Shown here: positions 25,965 to 33,032 of the stretch, in pieces
How positions within the stretch are numbered: the stretch's first letter is position 1
Layout of the letters: each line of letters starts with the position of its first letter
Assembly: GCF_036408855.1 (NCBI RefSeq)
Contig: NZ_JAZGJQ010000009.1
Coordinates: 1 to 64,000 of the forward strand
Source of the DNA: Olsenella_K absiana
GTDB lineage: Bacteria; Actinomycetota; Coriobacteriia; Coriobacteriales; Atopobiaceae
DNA: 64,000 bases
Reading direction: 5' to 3'
Notes under the pieces: model-generated
Seen by the model: only the letters and a program-made list of their open reading frames with translations
What the model was told of the DNA's origin: nothing
The model's database searches: none
Position numbers and translations under genes: made by a program

Positions 25965-26963
25965 ATGCCTGGCAATGGATCGAGGTCGAAGCTCAAGATC
26001 CTCTACCTGCTCAAGATCTTCCAGGAGGAGACCGACGCGGAGCACGGCCTCACGATGCCGCAGCTCATCGGCCGGCTCGCGGACTACGGCATCTCTGCGG
26101 AGCGCAAGAGCGTCTACTCGGACATCGCGGCGCTCAGGGAGTTCGACGTGGACATAAGGACCTACGAGCGCCACCCGGTCGAGTACGCGCTCGCCCGCCC
26201 CGACTTCTCGCTCGGCGAGCTCATGCTGATGGTCGACGCCATCGAGTCGTGCCGGGCCATCACGGACCGCCAGGCCCAGCTCCTGGTCCTAAACGTCAAG
26301 ACCCTCGCCAACAACTTCGAGCAGGAGAAGCTCGACAGGCGCATCCACGTCGTGGGCCGGATCAAGTCTCGCAACGAGAGCGTCTTCGGGAGCATCGATG
26401 CGATCCACGAGGCCATGAGGCTGCGCCGCCAGGTCGCGTTCCCCTACTTCAGGCGCCGCCCGGACGGGAGCCTCGAGCCCACCCACGAGGGGCGCCCGTA
26501 CCACGTGACGCCGCTCGACGTGGTCTACGACGGCGGTTTCTACTACCTGACCGCCTGGGACGGCCAGCGCCGGCGCATCGCCGAGTTCAGGGTCGACCGC
26601 ATCGGGCGCGTGCGGGTCACCGACGTGCCGGCGGACTCCAACGACACGATCCGCGCCTACCGCTACGAGGAGAGCACCTACGAGTCCTTCGGCCGCTTCA
26701 AGGGCGAGAAGTTCGTGGCGACCCTGGCGGTCAGGCCGGACAAGACGGAGATCATCACCGACCGCTTCGGCTCCGCCGCGCGCTTCTCGACCCGCGAAGA
26801 CGGCACCGTCCTCGCGCAGGTGAAGGTCTACAAGTCCGATCAGTTCTTCGGCTGGGTCGCGGGCATGGGGACGATGGTCTCCATCGTGGGGCCGGAGAAG
26901 CTCGTGCGAGAATGGAAGGCTTTCCTGAGGAAGCTCCTCGCGCAGGCCGAGGCGACGGGCTAA
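25965..26963 (+). CDS. WYL-domain transcriptional regulator
   Basis: This 332-residue regulator has an N-terminal winged helix (about 8-70, KLKILYLLKIFQEETD, then TMPQLIGRLADYGI), a helical linker, and a WYL ligand-binding domain (about 140-215, YHVTPLDVVYDGGFYYLTAW). WYL proteins sense nucleic-acid-like or nucleotide ligands and often control defence, DNA-damage or mobile functions. The C-terminal WCX extension is present. ATG 25965 follows GGCGAGGAGG. Only 35 bases separate its stop from the HPr-kinase-like gene, so it may be co-transcribed with and control the peptide-modification operon. Confidence 0.87.
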   Translation: MPGNGSRSKLKILYLLKIFQEETDAEHGLTMPQLIGRLADYGISAERKSVYSDIAALREFDVDIRTYERHPVEYALARPDFSLGELMLMVDAIESCRAITDRQAQLLVLNVKTLANNFEQEKLDRRIHVVGRIKSRNESVFGSIDAIHEAMRLRRQVAFPYFRRRPDGSLEPTHEGRPYHVTPLDVVYDGGFYYLTAWDGQRRRIAEFRVDRIGRVRVTDVPADSNDTIRAYRYEESTYESFGRFKGEKFVATLAVRPDKTEIITDRFGSAARFSTREDGTVLAQVKVYKSDQFFGWVAGMGTMVSIVGPEKLVREWKAFLRKLLAQAEATG

Positions 26964-26998
26964 CATAGGCCCATCGTGTCGTTCGGCCGGAAGAGGGG

Positions 26999-27736
26999 AT
27001 GCGCGTGGCGTCCATGGTGATCTGCGTCGCTGGGGTGCCCTTCGAGGTGGGCTACCCCGAGGGCGCCGTCTCGGTCACGCGCGCGCTCTCGCCCTATGAG
27101 ACCAGCGAGCCCGCGCTCTTCTCCGTGGGGCCTGACGCGTCGTACGAGACGTGGGCGCGAACCGTGGCCCCCGGCCGCCCCGACGAGGAGTACCTCCACA
27201 GCGGCCTTCTGCACCGGGTGGCGCTGGGGCTCCTCCCCTATGGGTGCCTGCTGCTCCATGCCGCCGTCGTGGCGGTGGACGGCAGGGCCTACGCCTTCGC
27301 CGCGCCGAGCGGCACCGGCAAGAGCACGCACGTGGGGCTCTGGATGCGCCACTTCGGCGGGCGCGCCCGCGTCGTGAACGGCGACAAGCCCATCCTGCGG
27401 AGGCGCGACGGCGCGTGGCTCGCGTGCGCGGCGCCGTGGGCGGGCAAGGAGAACTGGCAGACCAGGATGGACGTGCCCCTCGCGGGGCTCTGCTTCCTGG
27501 TGCGCGGGGGCGGCAACGCCATCCGCCCCCTGGGCGAGCGCGAGGAGACGGACCGCCTCTTCGCCCAGCTGGACCCGCCGGGCGACCCCGCGCTCACGGA
27601 CGCGTGGCTGGGCCTCGTGGGCGAGCTGGTCCGCGAGGTGCCGTCCTGGCAGCTCACGTGCACGATCTCTGACGAGGCGGCGCGGCTTTCGTATGGGGCG
27701 ATGAGCGGAAGGGACGACTGGGACCATGGGGAGTAG
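26999..27736 (+). CDS. HPr-kinase-like P-loop protein of a peptide-modification cluster
   Basis: This protein of about 245 residues contains the HprK-type P-loop APSGTGKST (about 101-109), preceded by LLLHAAVVAVDGRAYAF and followed by VNGDKPILRR, as in HPr kinase C-terminal domains. The regulatory N-terminal domain of true HPr kinase is absent, and no HPr gene is near. In lasso-peptide clusters of the paeninodin type such kinases phosphorylate the peptide. Start choice is uncertain: ATG 26999 directly abuts GAAGAGGGG, while GTG 27005 has better spacing. The stop overlaps the PqqD-like gene by 11 bases. A role in modifying the nearby precursor peptide is inferred. Confidence 0.8.
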   Translation: MRVASMVICVAGVPFEVGYPEGAVSVTRALSPYETSEPALFSVGPDASYETWARTVAPGRPDEEYLHSGLLHRVALGLLPYGCLLLHAAVVAVDGRAYAFAAPSGTGKSTHVGLWMRHFGGRARVVNGDKPILRRRDGAWLACAAPWAGKENWQTRMDVPLAGLCFLVRGGGNAIRPLGEREETDRLFAQLDPPGDPALTDAWLGLVGELVREVPSWQLTCTISDEAARLSYGAMSGRDDWDHGE

Positions 27737-28001
27737 GGCCGTGAGGGCAAGGAAGGACTTCATCCTGCGAGACCTGGGGAGCCAGCACCTCGTGGTGCCC
27801 ACGGGCGCCGCGACCAGGGACTTCCACGGCTTCGTGCGCCTGAACGACTCCGGCGCCTACCTCTGGGGGCTCCTCGGGGAGAGACGGACCGAAGACGAGC
27901 TCGCGCGCGCCCTGGTCGAGCGCTACGGCATCGGCGAGGGGCAGGCGCGCGAGGACGTCGCCGCCTTCCTGCGCCAGGTGGCGGACTTCCTGGATGAGTG
28001 A
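27726..28001 (+). CDS. PqqD-like RiPP recognition element protein
   Basis: This small 91-residue protein has the PqqD pattern: a beta hairpin start, the central FVRLNDSGAYLWGLLGE with the conserved L-N-x-x-(G/A)-x-x-(L/I)-(W) core, then helices ending VAAFLRQVADFLDE. PqqD proteins bind the leader peptide of RiPP precursors and deliver it to modifying enzymes. Such discrete versions sit next to HprK-like kinases in lasso-type clusters (B1 proteins). It overlaps both neighbours (11 bases upstream, 8 downstream), so the block is tightly coupled. The function as leader binder is inferred from family and context. Confidence 0.88.
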   Translation: MGSRAVRARKDFILRDLGSQHLVVPTGAATRDFHGFVRLNDSGAYLWGLLGERRTEDELARALVERYGIGEGQAREDVAAFLRQVADFLDE

Positions 28002-29838
28002 GGCCAGGGAGGGCGTGCGCGACGCCCGGGCGGAGAAGGACCCGCGGGCGGAGAAGGACCCGCGGCCCGCGGGCTCCCCCGCACTCGGAGGCCCCGCGCC
28101 GGGCGGCGACGGCGCGACCCTCAGGTGGGTCGTCTCGGTCGCAGGCGCCGACCTCCGCTGGGTGGGGGCGATCCTCGTCGCGTCGGTCGCGCAGTCGGCG
28201 CTGGGGCTTTCCGTCGCTTGGGCGCTCGGCGCGGTCGTGGATCGCGCTACGGGCTCCGATCAGGCCGGGTTCGGCCGCGCCGCAGCACTGCTCGTGGTCC
28301 TTCTCGCCTGCCAGGTCTGCCTGGGCTCGGTCTCCCGCTGGCTCGCCGAGCGGACGCGCTCGCTCCTGGAGGAGCGCCACCGCGCCCGCGTGCTCGACGC
28401 AGCCTGCAGCTGCGACCTGGGCCTCCACGCGACGCTGCACAGCGGCGAGTGGCTCAGCCGCATGTGGTCGGACGCGCGCGTGGTGGCCGAGGGGGTGGCC
28501 GACATCGTCCCGGGCATCGCCGGGACGTCGGTCAGGCTCGTGGGCGCCATCTGCATGCTCGTGGCCATCGTGCCCGAGTCCGCCGTGCTGCTCGTCGGCG
28601 GCGGCGTGGCGCTCGGCGCCATCGCGACCGCCTTCCGCAGCCGCATGAAGGGGCTGCACCGCGCGCAGCAGGAGGCGGCGGGGCGCGTGAGGTCCTTCTC
28701 GCTCGACTGCCTGCAGGGGCTGCTCGTGGTGCACACCTTCGTCCGCGAGGCGCTCGTGGGCGAGCGCGCCCGCGCGCTCATGCGGGACCACCGCGAGGCC
28801 CGCCTCCGGCGCGCGGCGTTCTCGAACCTGTGCAACACGGGGTTCGCTGCTGCCATGGACGGCGCGTACGTGCTCGGCGTCTGCTACTGCGGCTGGCGCC
28901 TCCTGCAGGGGACCATGGGCTACGGCACGCTGATGGTCGTGGCGCAGCTGGTGGCGCTCGTGCAGGGGCCCTTCGCCAACATCTCGGGCTACCTGCCGCG
29001 CTACTATGCGATGCTCGCCTCCGCCGAACGGCTCATGGAGGTCGAGTCCTGGCCCGACGCCTTCGGCGGCCCCGTGGCCGGCGCCGCGGAGGTGGCCGCG
29101 GCCTACGGCCGGCTCTCCTCCGTCCGCCTCTCCGGCCTGAGCTTCTCGTACGGCGCGGCGTGCCGGCGTGCCCTGCCGGGCGAGAAGGACCCGGGGCATG
29201 CAGGCGCCGCCGTAGGCCCGGGCGCCGCGGGCGCCCACGCCCTTCTCGCCTTCCCGGACCTGGAGGTGCGCCGCGGAGAGGCCGTGGCCCTCGTGGGGCG
29301 TTCCGGCTGCGGCAAGTCGACGCTGCTCAAGCTCCTCATGTGCATCTACCTGCCGGCCACGGGCACCCGCGAGCTCGTGTGGTGCGACGGCAGATCGCTC
29401 GCCTACGGGGCAAAGTGGCGCGGGCTCTTTGCGTACGTGCCGCAGGACGACGCGCTCATGGCGGGCATGGTGCGCGACGTGGTCTCCTTTGGCGAGGGTG
29501 CGGGCGCCGACGACGCGCGCGTCTGGGAGGCGCTCGAGGTGGCCTGCGCCGACGGGTTCGTGCGAGACCTGCCGCGGGGCCTGGACGCCGAGCTGGGCGA
29601 GCGCGGGGCCGGGCTCTCCGGGGGCCAGCAGCAGCGCCTGGCGATCGCGCGGGCGGTCTACTCGGGGCACCCCATCGTCGTGCTGGACGAGGCCACGAGC
29701 GCGCTCGACCGCGCGACCGAGGGACGGGTGCTGCAGAACCTGCGCGCGCTCGGCGGCCGCACCATCGTGCTGGTGACGCACCGCAGGCAGGCCGCGGAGG
29801 CCTGCGACAGGACCATAGAGCTGGGAGGATGCGAATGA
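27994..29838 (+). CDS. ABC exporter (fused permease-ATPase) of the peptide cluster
   Basis: This 614-residue half-transporter comes after a charged, repetitive N terminus (a duplicated AEKDPR-x stretch). The membrane domain (about 55-330) has six helices. The ATPase domain has Walker A GRSGCGKST (about 435), the Q-loop in YVPQDDALMAGMVRDVV, LSGGQQQRLAIARAV (about 541), Walker B PIVVLDEATSALD and the H-loop VTHR. No C39 peptidase domain is fused, so leader removal, if any, must come from elsewhere. It is the expected exporter for a modified peptide. It overlaps the PqqD-like gene by 8 bases and the next gene in an ATGA junction. A poorly conserved insert (about 385-415) precedes the ATPase core. 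Confidence 0.9.
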   Translation: MSEAREGVRDARAEKDPRAEKDPRPAGSPALGGPAPGGDGATLRWVVSVAGADLRWVGAILVASVAQSALGLSVAWALGAVVDRATGSDQAGFGRAAALLVVLLACQVCLGSVSRWLAERTRSLLEERHRARVLDAACSCDLGLHATLHSGEWLSRMWSDARVVAEGVADIVPGIAGTSVRLVGAICMLVAIVPESAVLLVGGGVALGAIATAFRSRMKGLHRAQQEAAGRVRSFSLDCLQGLLVVHTFVREALVGERARALMRDHREARLRRAAFSNLCNTGFAAAMDGAYVLGVCYCGWRLLQGTMGYGTLMVVAQLVALVQGPFANISGYLPRYYAMLASAERLMEVESWPDAFGGPVAGAAEVAAAYGRLSSVRLSGLSFSYGAACRRALPGEKDPGHAGAAVGPGAAGAHALLAFPDLEVRRGEAVALVGRSGCGKSTLLKLLMCIYLPATGTRELVWCDGRSLAYGAKWRGLFAYVPQDDALMAGMVRDVVSFGEGAGADDARVWEALEVACADGFVRDLPRGLDAELGERGAGLSGGQQQRLAIARAVYSGHPIVVLDEATSALDRATEGRVLQNLRALGGRTIVLVTHRRQAAEACDRTIELGGCE

Positions 29839-30983
29839 GGGAGACGGAGGCCCTTCTCCGCCTGATGGGCTTGGCGCTCAACGGGCGCGTGCCGGAGCCG
29901 GAGGAGCTGGCGGCGATGGACCAGCCCGCGGTGCTGGAGCTCGCGCGGGCGCATGGCGTCGGATCGCTCGCCGCCTCGGCCGCGATTGCCGTGCAGGGTG
30001 CGGACGAGGCCTGGAGGCGCGCCTACGACGGGGCGTGCTACCGTCAGGCCCTGATGGGCGTCGAGCGCGAGTCCGTCTGCGCGGGCCTCGCGGGGCTGGG
30101 AGTCGACTACGTGCCGCTCAAGGGCATCGTCGTCGCGGGGCTCTACCCCGACCCGGCCACGCGCGAGATGGCCGACAACGACCTGCTCTTCAGATGCCCG
30201 GACGCGGTCACGCGCCGCGCCGTGCGCTGCCTCATGGAGGGGCTTGGCTACGAGGTGGACTGCTTCGAGCAGGGCAACGAGGACGTGTACCTCAAGCCGC
30301 CGGTCTGCAACATGGAGCTTCACGTGGGGCTGTTCCCCGAGTACACGTCGAGAAGGGCCGCGGAGGGCTTCGCCGACGTCTGGGACCGCGTGGTCCCGGC
30401 GAGCGGGCGCGAGTGGCAGCTTCTGCCCACGGACCAGTACGTCCTCGTCGTCGCCCACATGCACAAGCACTTCTCGCAGGGCGGCTGCGGCCTGCGAACG
30501 CTGGCGGACCTCTACGTGCTCGACTGCCTTCCCGGGCAGTACCAGGACGCGATCGACCACGGGCGCGCCACGAGCGAGCTCGCGCGCATGGGGGCCGCCA
30601 GCTTCGAGTCCGACATGCGCTCGCTCGCGGAGAGGTTGCTCTCCCCCGGCGCGGACGTGGCGGCAGCCCTCGCGGCGCTGACGGGGCGGGAGGCGGCTGA
30701 CCTGCGCTACCTTCTCGAATCAGGCACCTACGGGACGGAGCGGCACTTCTACGCCAACGCCACGAGAAGGGCCGGCGGCGGCACCGAGCAGGGCAGGCGC
30801 GCCCGCTACCTGCTCTCGCGGCTGTTCCCCGCGCCGGGGCTCGTCCTCTCGCAGCACGCCGTCATCGACCGGCACCGCTGGCTGCTGCCGCTGTTCTACC
30901 CTTACAGGATCCTCCGCGGAGCCGTCGCAAAGCGCGAGAAGATCGCGCGCGAGCTCCGTTACGTCCTGCGCCCGGGCGACTAG
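29835..30983 (+). CDS. Nucleotidyltransferase-fold protein (NTP_transf_5-like) of the peptide cluster
   Basis: This 382-residue protein shows the pattern of the uncharacterised nucleotidyltransferase family (Pfam NTP_transf_5): an LKG segment in DYVPLKGIVVAGLYPDP, then the metal-binding TREMADNDLLF (paired acidic residues), and a later LHVGLFPEY. These proteins recur in lasso and related RiPP clusters, where a homolog is found in the paeninodin cluster; the reaction is not firmly known. ATG 29835 overlaps the exporter stop (ATGA) and has GGGAGG at seven bases. An ATG two codons earlier abuts the site and is less likely. It is the last gene of the plus-strand block and converges on the small precursor-like gene. 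Confidence 0.82.
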   Translation: MRETEALLRLMGLALNGRVPEPEELAAMDQPAVLELARAHGVGSLAASAAIAVQGADEAWRRAYDGACYRQALMGVERESVCAGLAGLGVDYVPLKGIVVAGLYPDPATREMADNDLLFRCPDAVTRRAVRCLMEGLGYEVDCFEQGNEDVYLKPPVCNMELHVGLFPEYTSRRAAEGFADVWDRVVPASGREWQLLPTDQYVLVVAHMHKHFSQGGCGLRTLADLYVLDCLPGQYQDAIDHGRATSELARMGAASFESDMRSLAERLLSPGADVAAALAALTGREAADLRYLLESGTYGTERHFYANATRRAGGGTEQGRRARYLLSRLFPAPGLVLSQHAVIDRHRWLLPLFYPYRILRGAVAKREKIARELRYVLRPGD

Positions 30984-31074
30984 GCGCGGGCGCAGGACCG
31001 GGCGATCGCTGAAAGGCGCGAGCGCATAAAGGGGCAGGAGCGGCACTTGGGGCTCCCGCGAAGGGGTGCGGGCG

Positions 31075-31230
31075 CTAGCCGATGTCGCCGGGGTCGATGG
31101 TGCCGCTGGGGTTGGGGTCGATGAGGACGCTCGTGTCGATGCACTGGGCGCTCGCCTCGACGCGCACGACCTCCGCACGCGGCGCCTCGTATGCCTCGTG
31201 GACCTCTACCGGCGATGTCTCCGATTCCAT
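31075..31230 (-). CDS. Small RiPP-precursor-like peptide (51 residues)
   Basis: This short frame runs from ATG 31230 (GGGGAG seven bases upstream) to TAG at 31077-31075 and ends 91 bases from the convergent nucleotidyltransferase gene. The peptide starts MESETSPVEVHEAYEAPRAE, continues VVRVEASAQCIDTSVL and ends IDPNPSGTIDPGDIG. The Tyr-x-x-Pro-x-x-Glu-Val-x-x-Val segment in its first half resembles leader peptides bound by discrete PqqD (B1) proteins. The second half is rich in Asp, Pro, Gly, Ser and Thr, with a single cysteine, like a core region. No other gene nearby explains the kinase/PqqD/exporter/nucleotidyltransferase block. That it is the substrate is inferred; translation is supported by its ribosome site. 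Confidence 0.62.
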   Translation of the reverse strand: MESETSPVEVHEAYEAPRAEVVRVEASAQCIDTSVLIDPNPSGTIDPGDIG

Positions 31231-31644
31231 GCTCTTCTCCCCTCTTATGGGCGCTTGGACGCCAGGACTGCCTGAGGACCCCCCGAGGACTGAATGAGGG
31301 TTGCCTGAAGACTGCCTGACACACGTGCGTGCCCTCCCGCGCGCCCCCTTGGGCTGGCGGGTGTCGTCTAAGCACTGATGATTCTAGCCGTTCGCCCAGA
31401 CTCGGCGTCTCGCGGAGGTTTCGCGACGGAGTCGCTCCCAAAAACTACGCACGGCTGAGTTCCGGACCCCTTATGGATCCCTCAATCCTGGGGTTTTGGC
31501 AAATGCCAGTTCAGCCGTGCGTAACTCGCGCGCGATAAGGATGACGGGCTCACGCCGACGGCTCGTAATGGCGGGCTCGCGAGCCGCGTCTCGCGCGTCA
31601 CGTCGCAGGGAAGGCTAGCGCGTGGGACCCCAATCCGGCTTGCC
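31231..31644. other. Intergenic region upstream of the precursor gene, with a large inverted repeat
   Basis: About 414 bases without a supported gene. It must contain the promoter of the precursor gene, reading leftwards; none is obvious. At 31446-31458 and 31511-31523 lie 13-base inverted arms (TACGCACGGCTGA and complement) around 52 bases. Those 52 bases contain a smaller hairpin, TGGCA-AA-TGCCA, close to the right arm. Such a nested palindrome may be a dispersed repeat or an mRNA/termination structure. Confidence 0.5.
31446..31523. repeat. 78-base element with 13-base terminal inverted repeats
   Basis: The terminal arms TACGCACGGCTGA and TCAGCCGTGCGTA are exact complements. The inner sequence is AT-richer than the surroundings and holds a TGGCA/TGCCA hairpin next to the right arm. 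No coding capacity is present. It could be a REP-like or miniature transposable element. Confidence 0.6.
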
Positions 31645-31953
31645 CTACGCCAGCAGCAGCTCCAGCACGAAGACCACTCCGCAGCAGCCTGCGGCGACCT
31701 GCGGAAGGCTCGCGCCCATCCAGGCGGCGGCGATCCCCACGGCGAGCGCGGCGGCGCCGGCCAGGGGCGAGTCCGTCGCGGTGAGGATGGCCGGGAAGGT
31801 CATCACAGCGAGCGTGACGTACGGCACATAGAAGAGGAACGACCTCAGGAAGCGGTTGGAGATGGGGTGGCGGATGAGCGTGAGCGGCAAGATCCTGGTG
31901 CCGAGGGTGACCGCCGACATTACCGCGAGGTAGGCGAGGACGCTAGGCCGCAC
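31645..31953 (-). CDS. azlD: AzlD-family branched-chain amino acid exporter small subunit
   Basis: This 102-residue membrane protein has three or four helices, with the AzlD pattern SAVTLGTRILPLTLI near the start and FLFYVPYVTLAVMTFPAIL in the middle. It partners AzlC (LIV-E family) in export of branched-chain amino acids, or azaleucine as analogue. The start is GTG at 31953, which overlaps the azlC stop by 11 bases and has GGGAGG upstream. Longer frames extending to 32169 are shadows of azlC. Confidence 0.88.
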   Translation of the reverse strand: MRPSVLAYLAVMSAVTLGTRILPLTLIRHPISNRFLRSFLFYVPYVTLAVMTFPAILTATDSPLAGAAALAVGIAAAWMGASLPQVAAGCCGVVFVLELLLA

Positions 31954-32863
31954 GGCGCACCTCCCGCCTCGGGGCTGTGGGGGCAGCCGCGTCGGCCTCG
32001 GTCGGGGCGCCGGGGCCGCATGCGTCGGCCGCGGCTGCGACGCCAGCGCCCTCCTCCTCGCCCACCGGCGCGAGCGCGGCTGCGAGCGCGGAGAGCGCCA
32101 CCGTGAGGACGATCGTGCGCGTGCCCTCCGAGACGCCCGAGAGCGGCGGCGCCCAGGCGACAAGCGCACTGGTCGCGAACCCGCCGAGCACCACCGCGGC
32201 CACGGCGCGGTTCTTGCGCGCGGGCGGCACGATGATCGCGAGGAACATGCCGAAGAGCGCGACGGAGAGGGCGCTCACCACCCGCTCCGGCAGGACGCTG
32301 CCGGCGATGACCCCGAGGGCGCCGCCGAACGCCCAACCAGGCAGCGCCACCGACATGGCGCCGTAGCTGTAGTACGGGTCGACCTGCCCCGGGCGGCCGA
32401 TAGCGATGCCGAAGAGCTCGTCGGTGAGGTCGAAGCCGACGAGGACGCGGTGGAGAAGCGGCGTCCCCGGCGCGAAGCGCTGCGCCATGGAGCAGCCCAT
32501 GAGGAGGTAGCGGGCGTTTGCGACGAGCATGACCACGGCCATCTCGAGCAACGAGCCACCGGCCCCGATCACGGCGAAGCCGGCGAACTCGCCCGCCGAC
32601 GCGTTGTTGAGCAGGCTCGCGAAGAAGCATTGGACGGCGTCGAGCCCCACCTTGCGGGCGGCGATGCCGAGAGAGAAGGACACGGCGAGGTAGCCGAGGG
32701 CGATGGGTATGCCGTCGCGCAGCCCCTCGCGCAGGCTGCCGCCGTGTCGGGCGGCGATCCCGTGGAGCAGAGCGAGGGTCCCGCGGAGGTGGGCGCACCC
32801 CTCTCCGCCCGCGAGCGTGCCTGCAGAAAGCGTCCCGCCCTCAGAGGTCCCCATCTCGACCAC
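31943..32863 (-). CDS. azlC: AzlC-family branched-chain amino acid exporter large subunit
   Basis: This protein of about 306 residues has the core of AzlC: SLREGLRDGIPIALGYLAVS, FFASLLNNASAGEFAGFAVI, an LVANARYLLMGCSMAQRF segment and a GFDLTDELFGIAI loop. It forms an exporter with AzlD, translated from the overlapping downstream gene. GTG 32863 is preferred because GGAG is seven bases upstream; the ATG three codons later (32854) is the alternative. The C-terminal 40 residues are Ala/Glu/Pro-rich and poorly conserved. A LysR regulator lies divergently, with a palindrome in between. Confidence 0.88.
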   Translation of the reverse strand: MVEMGTSEGGTLSAGTLAGGEGCAHLRGTLALLHGIAARHGGSLREGLRDGIPIALGYLAVSFSLGIAARKVGLDAVQCFFASLLNNASAGEFAGFAVIGAGGSLLEMAVVMLVANARYLLMGCSMAQRFAPGTPLLHRVLVGFDLTDELFGIAIGRPGQVDPYYSYGAMSVALPGWAFGGALGVIAGSVLPERVVSALSVALFGMFLAIIVPPARKNRAVAAVVLGGFATSALVAWAPPLSGVSEGTRTIVLTVALSALAAALAPVGEEEGAGVAAAADACGPGAPTEADAAAPTAPRREVRRAA

Positions 32864-32914
32864 CGCCCGTCTCCGTGCGTCTTTCCCGTCGTGCCCATTA
32901 AGCAACAGATGCGA

Positions 32915-32963
32915 GCATAAGTAAAACGAATGATTCTTATCGGTTGTGTAGATATACTTATGC
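32915..32963. promoter_or_regulatory. Divergent operator region for azlCD and the LysR gene
   Basis: The perfect 9-base inverted arms GCATAAGTA (32915-32923) and TACTTATGC (32955-32963) bracket an AT-rich core containing TATACT-like promoter hexamers. The spacing and the location between a LysR gene and its probable target are typical of a LysR control region; binding is inferred. Confidence 0.55.
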
Positions 32964-33032
32964 AAAGCAGGGGCGCGGGCGTCGGGTCGGGCGCACGAGA
33001 GCTGGGGCGTCCGCGACGGAGGGAGAAGACCA

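Noticed and set aside
26999..30983. Calling the kinase/PqqD/ABC/nucleotidyltransferase block a lasso-peptide cluster
   Set aside because: No asparagine-synthetase-like cyclase or transglutaminase-like B2 gene lies in the window, and the candidate core lacks a clear ring-forming pattern.
28125..30983. A single 952-codon fusion spanning exporter and nucleotidyltransferase genes
   Set aside because: The 5' two thirds is an out-of-frame reading of the exporter; the true gene starts at the ATGA junction at 29835.
31329..31831. Short plus-strand frames between the precursor gene and azlD
   Set aside because: No ribosome sites; they overlap the inverted repeat or azlD and resemble nothing known.
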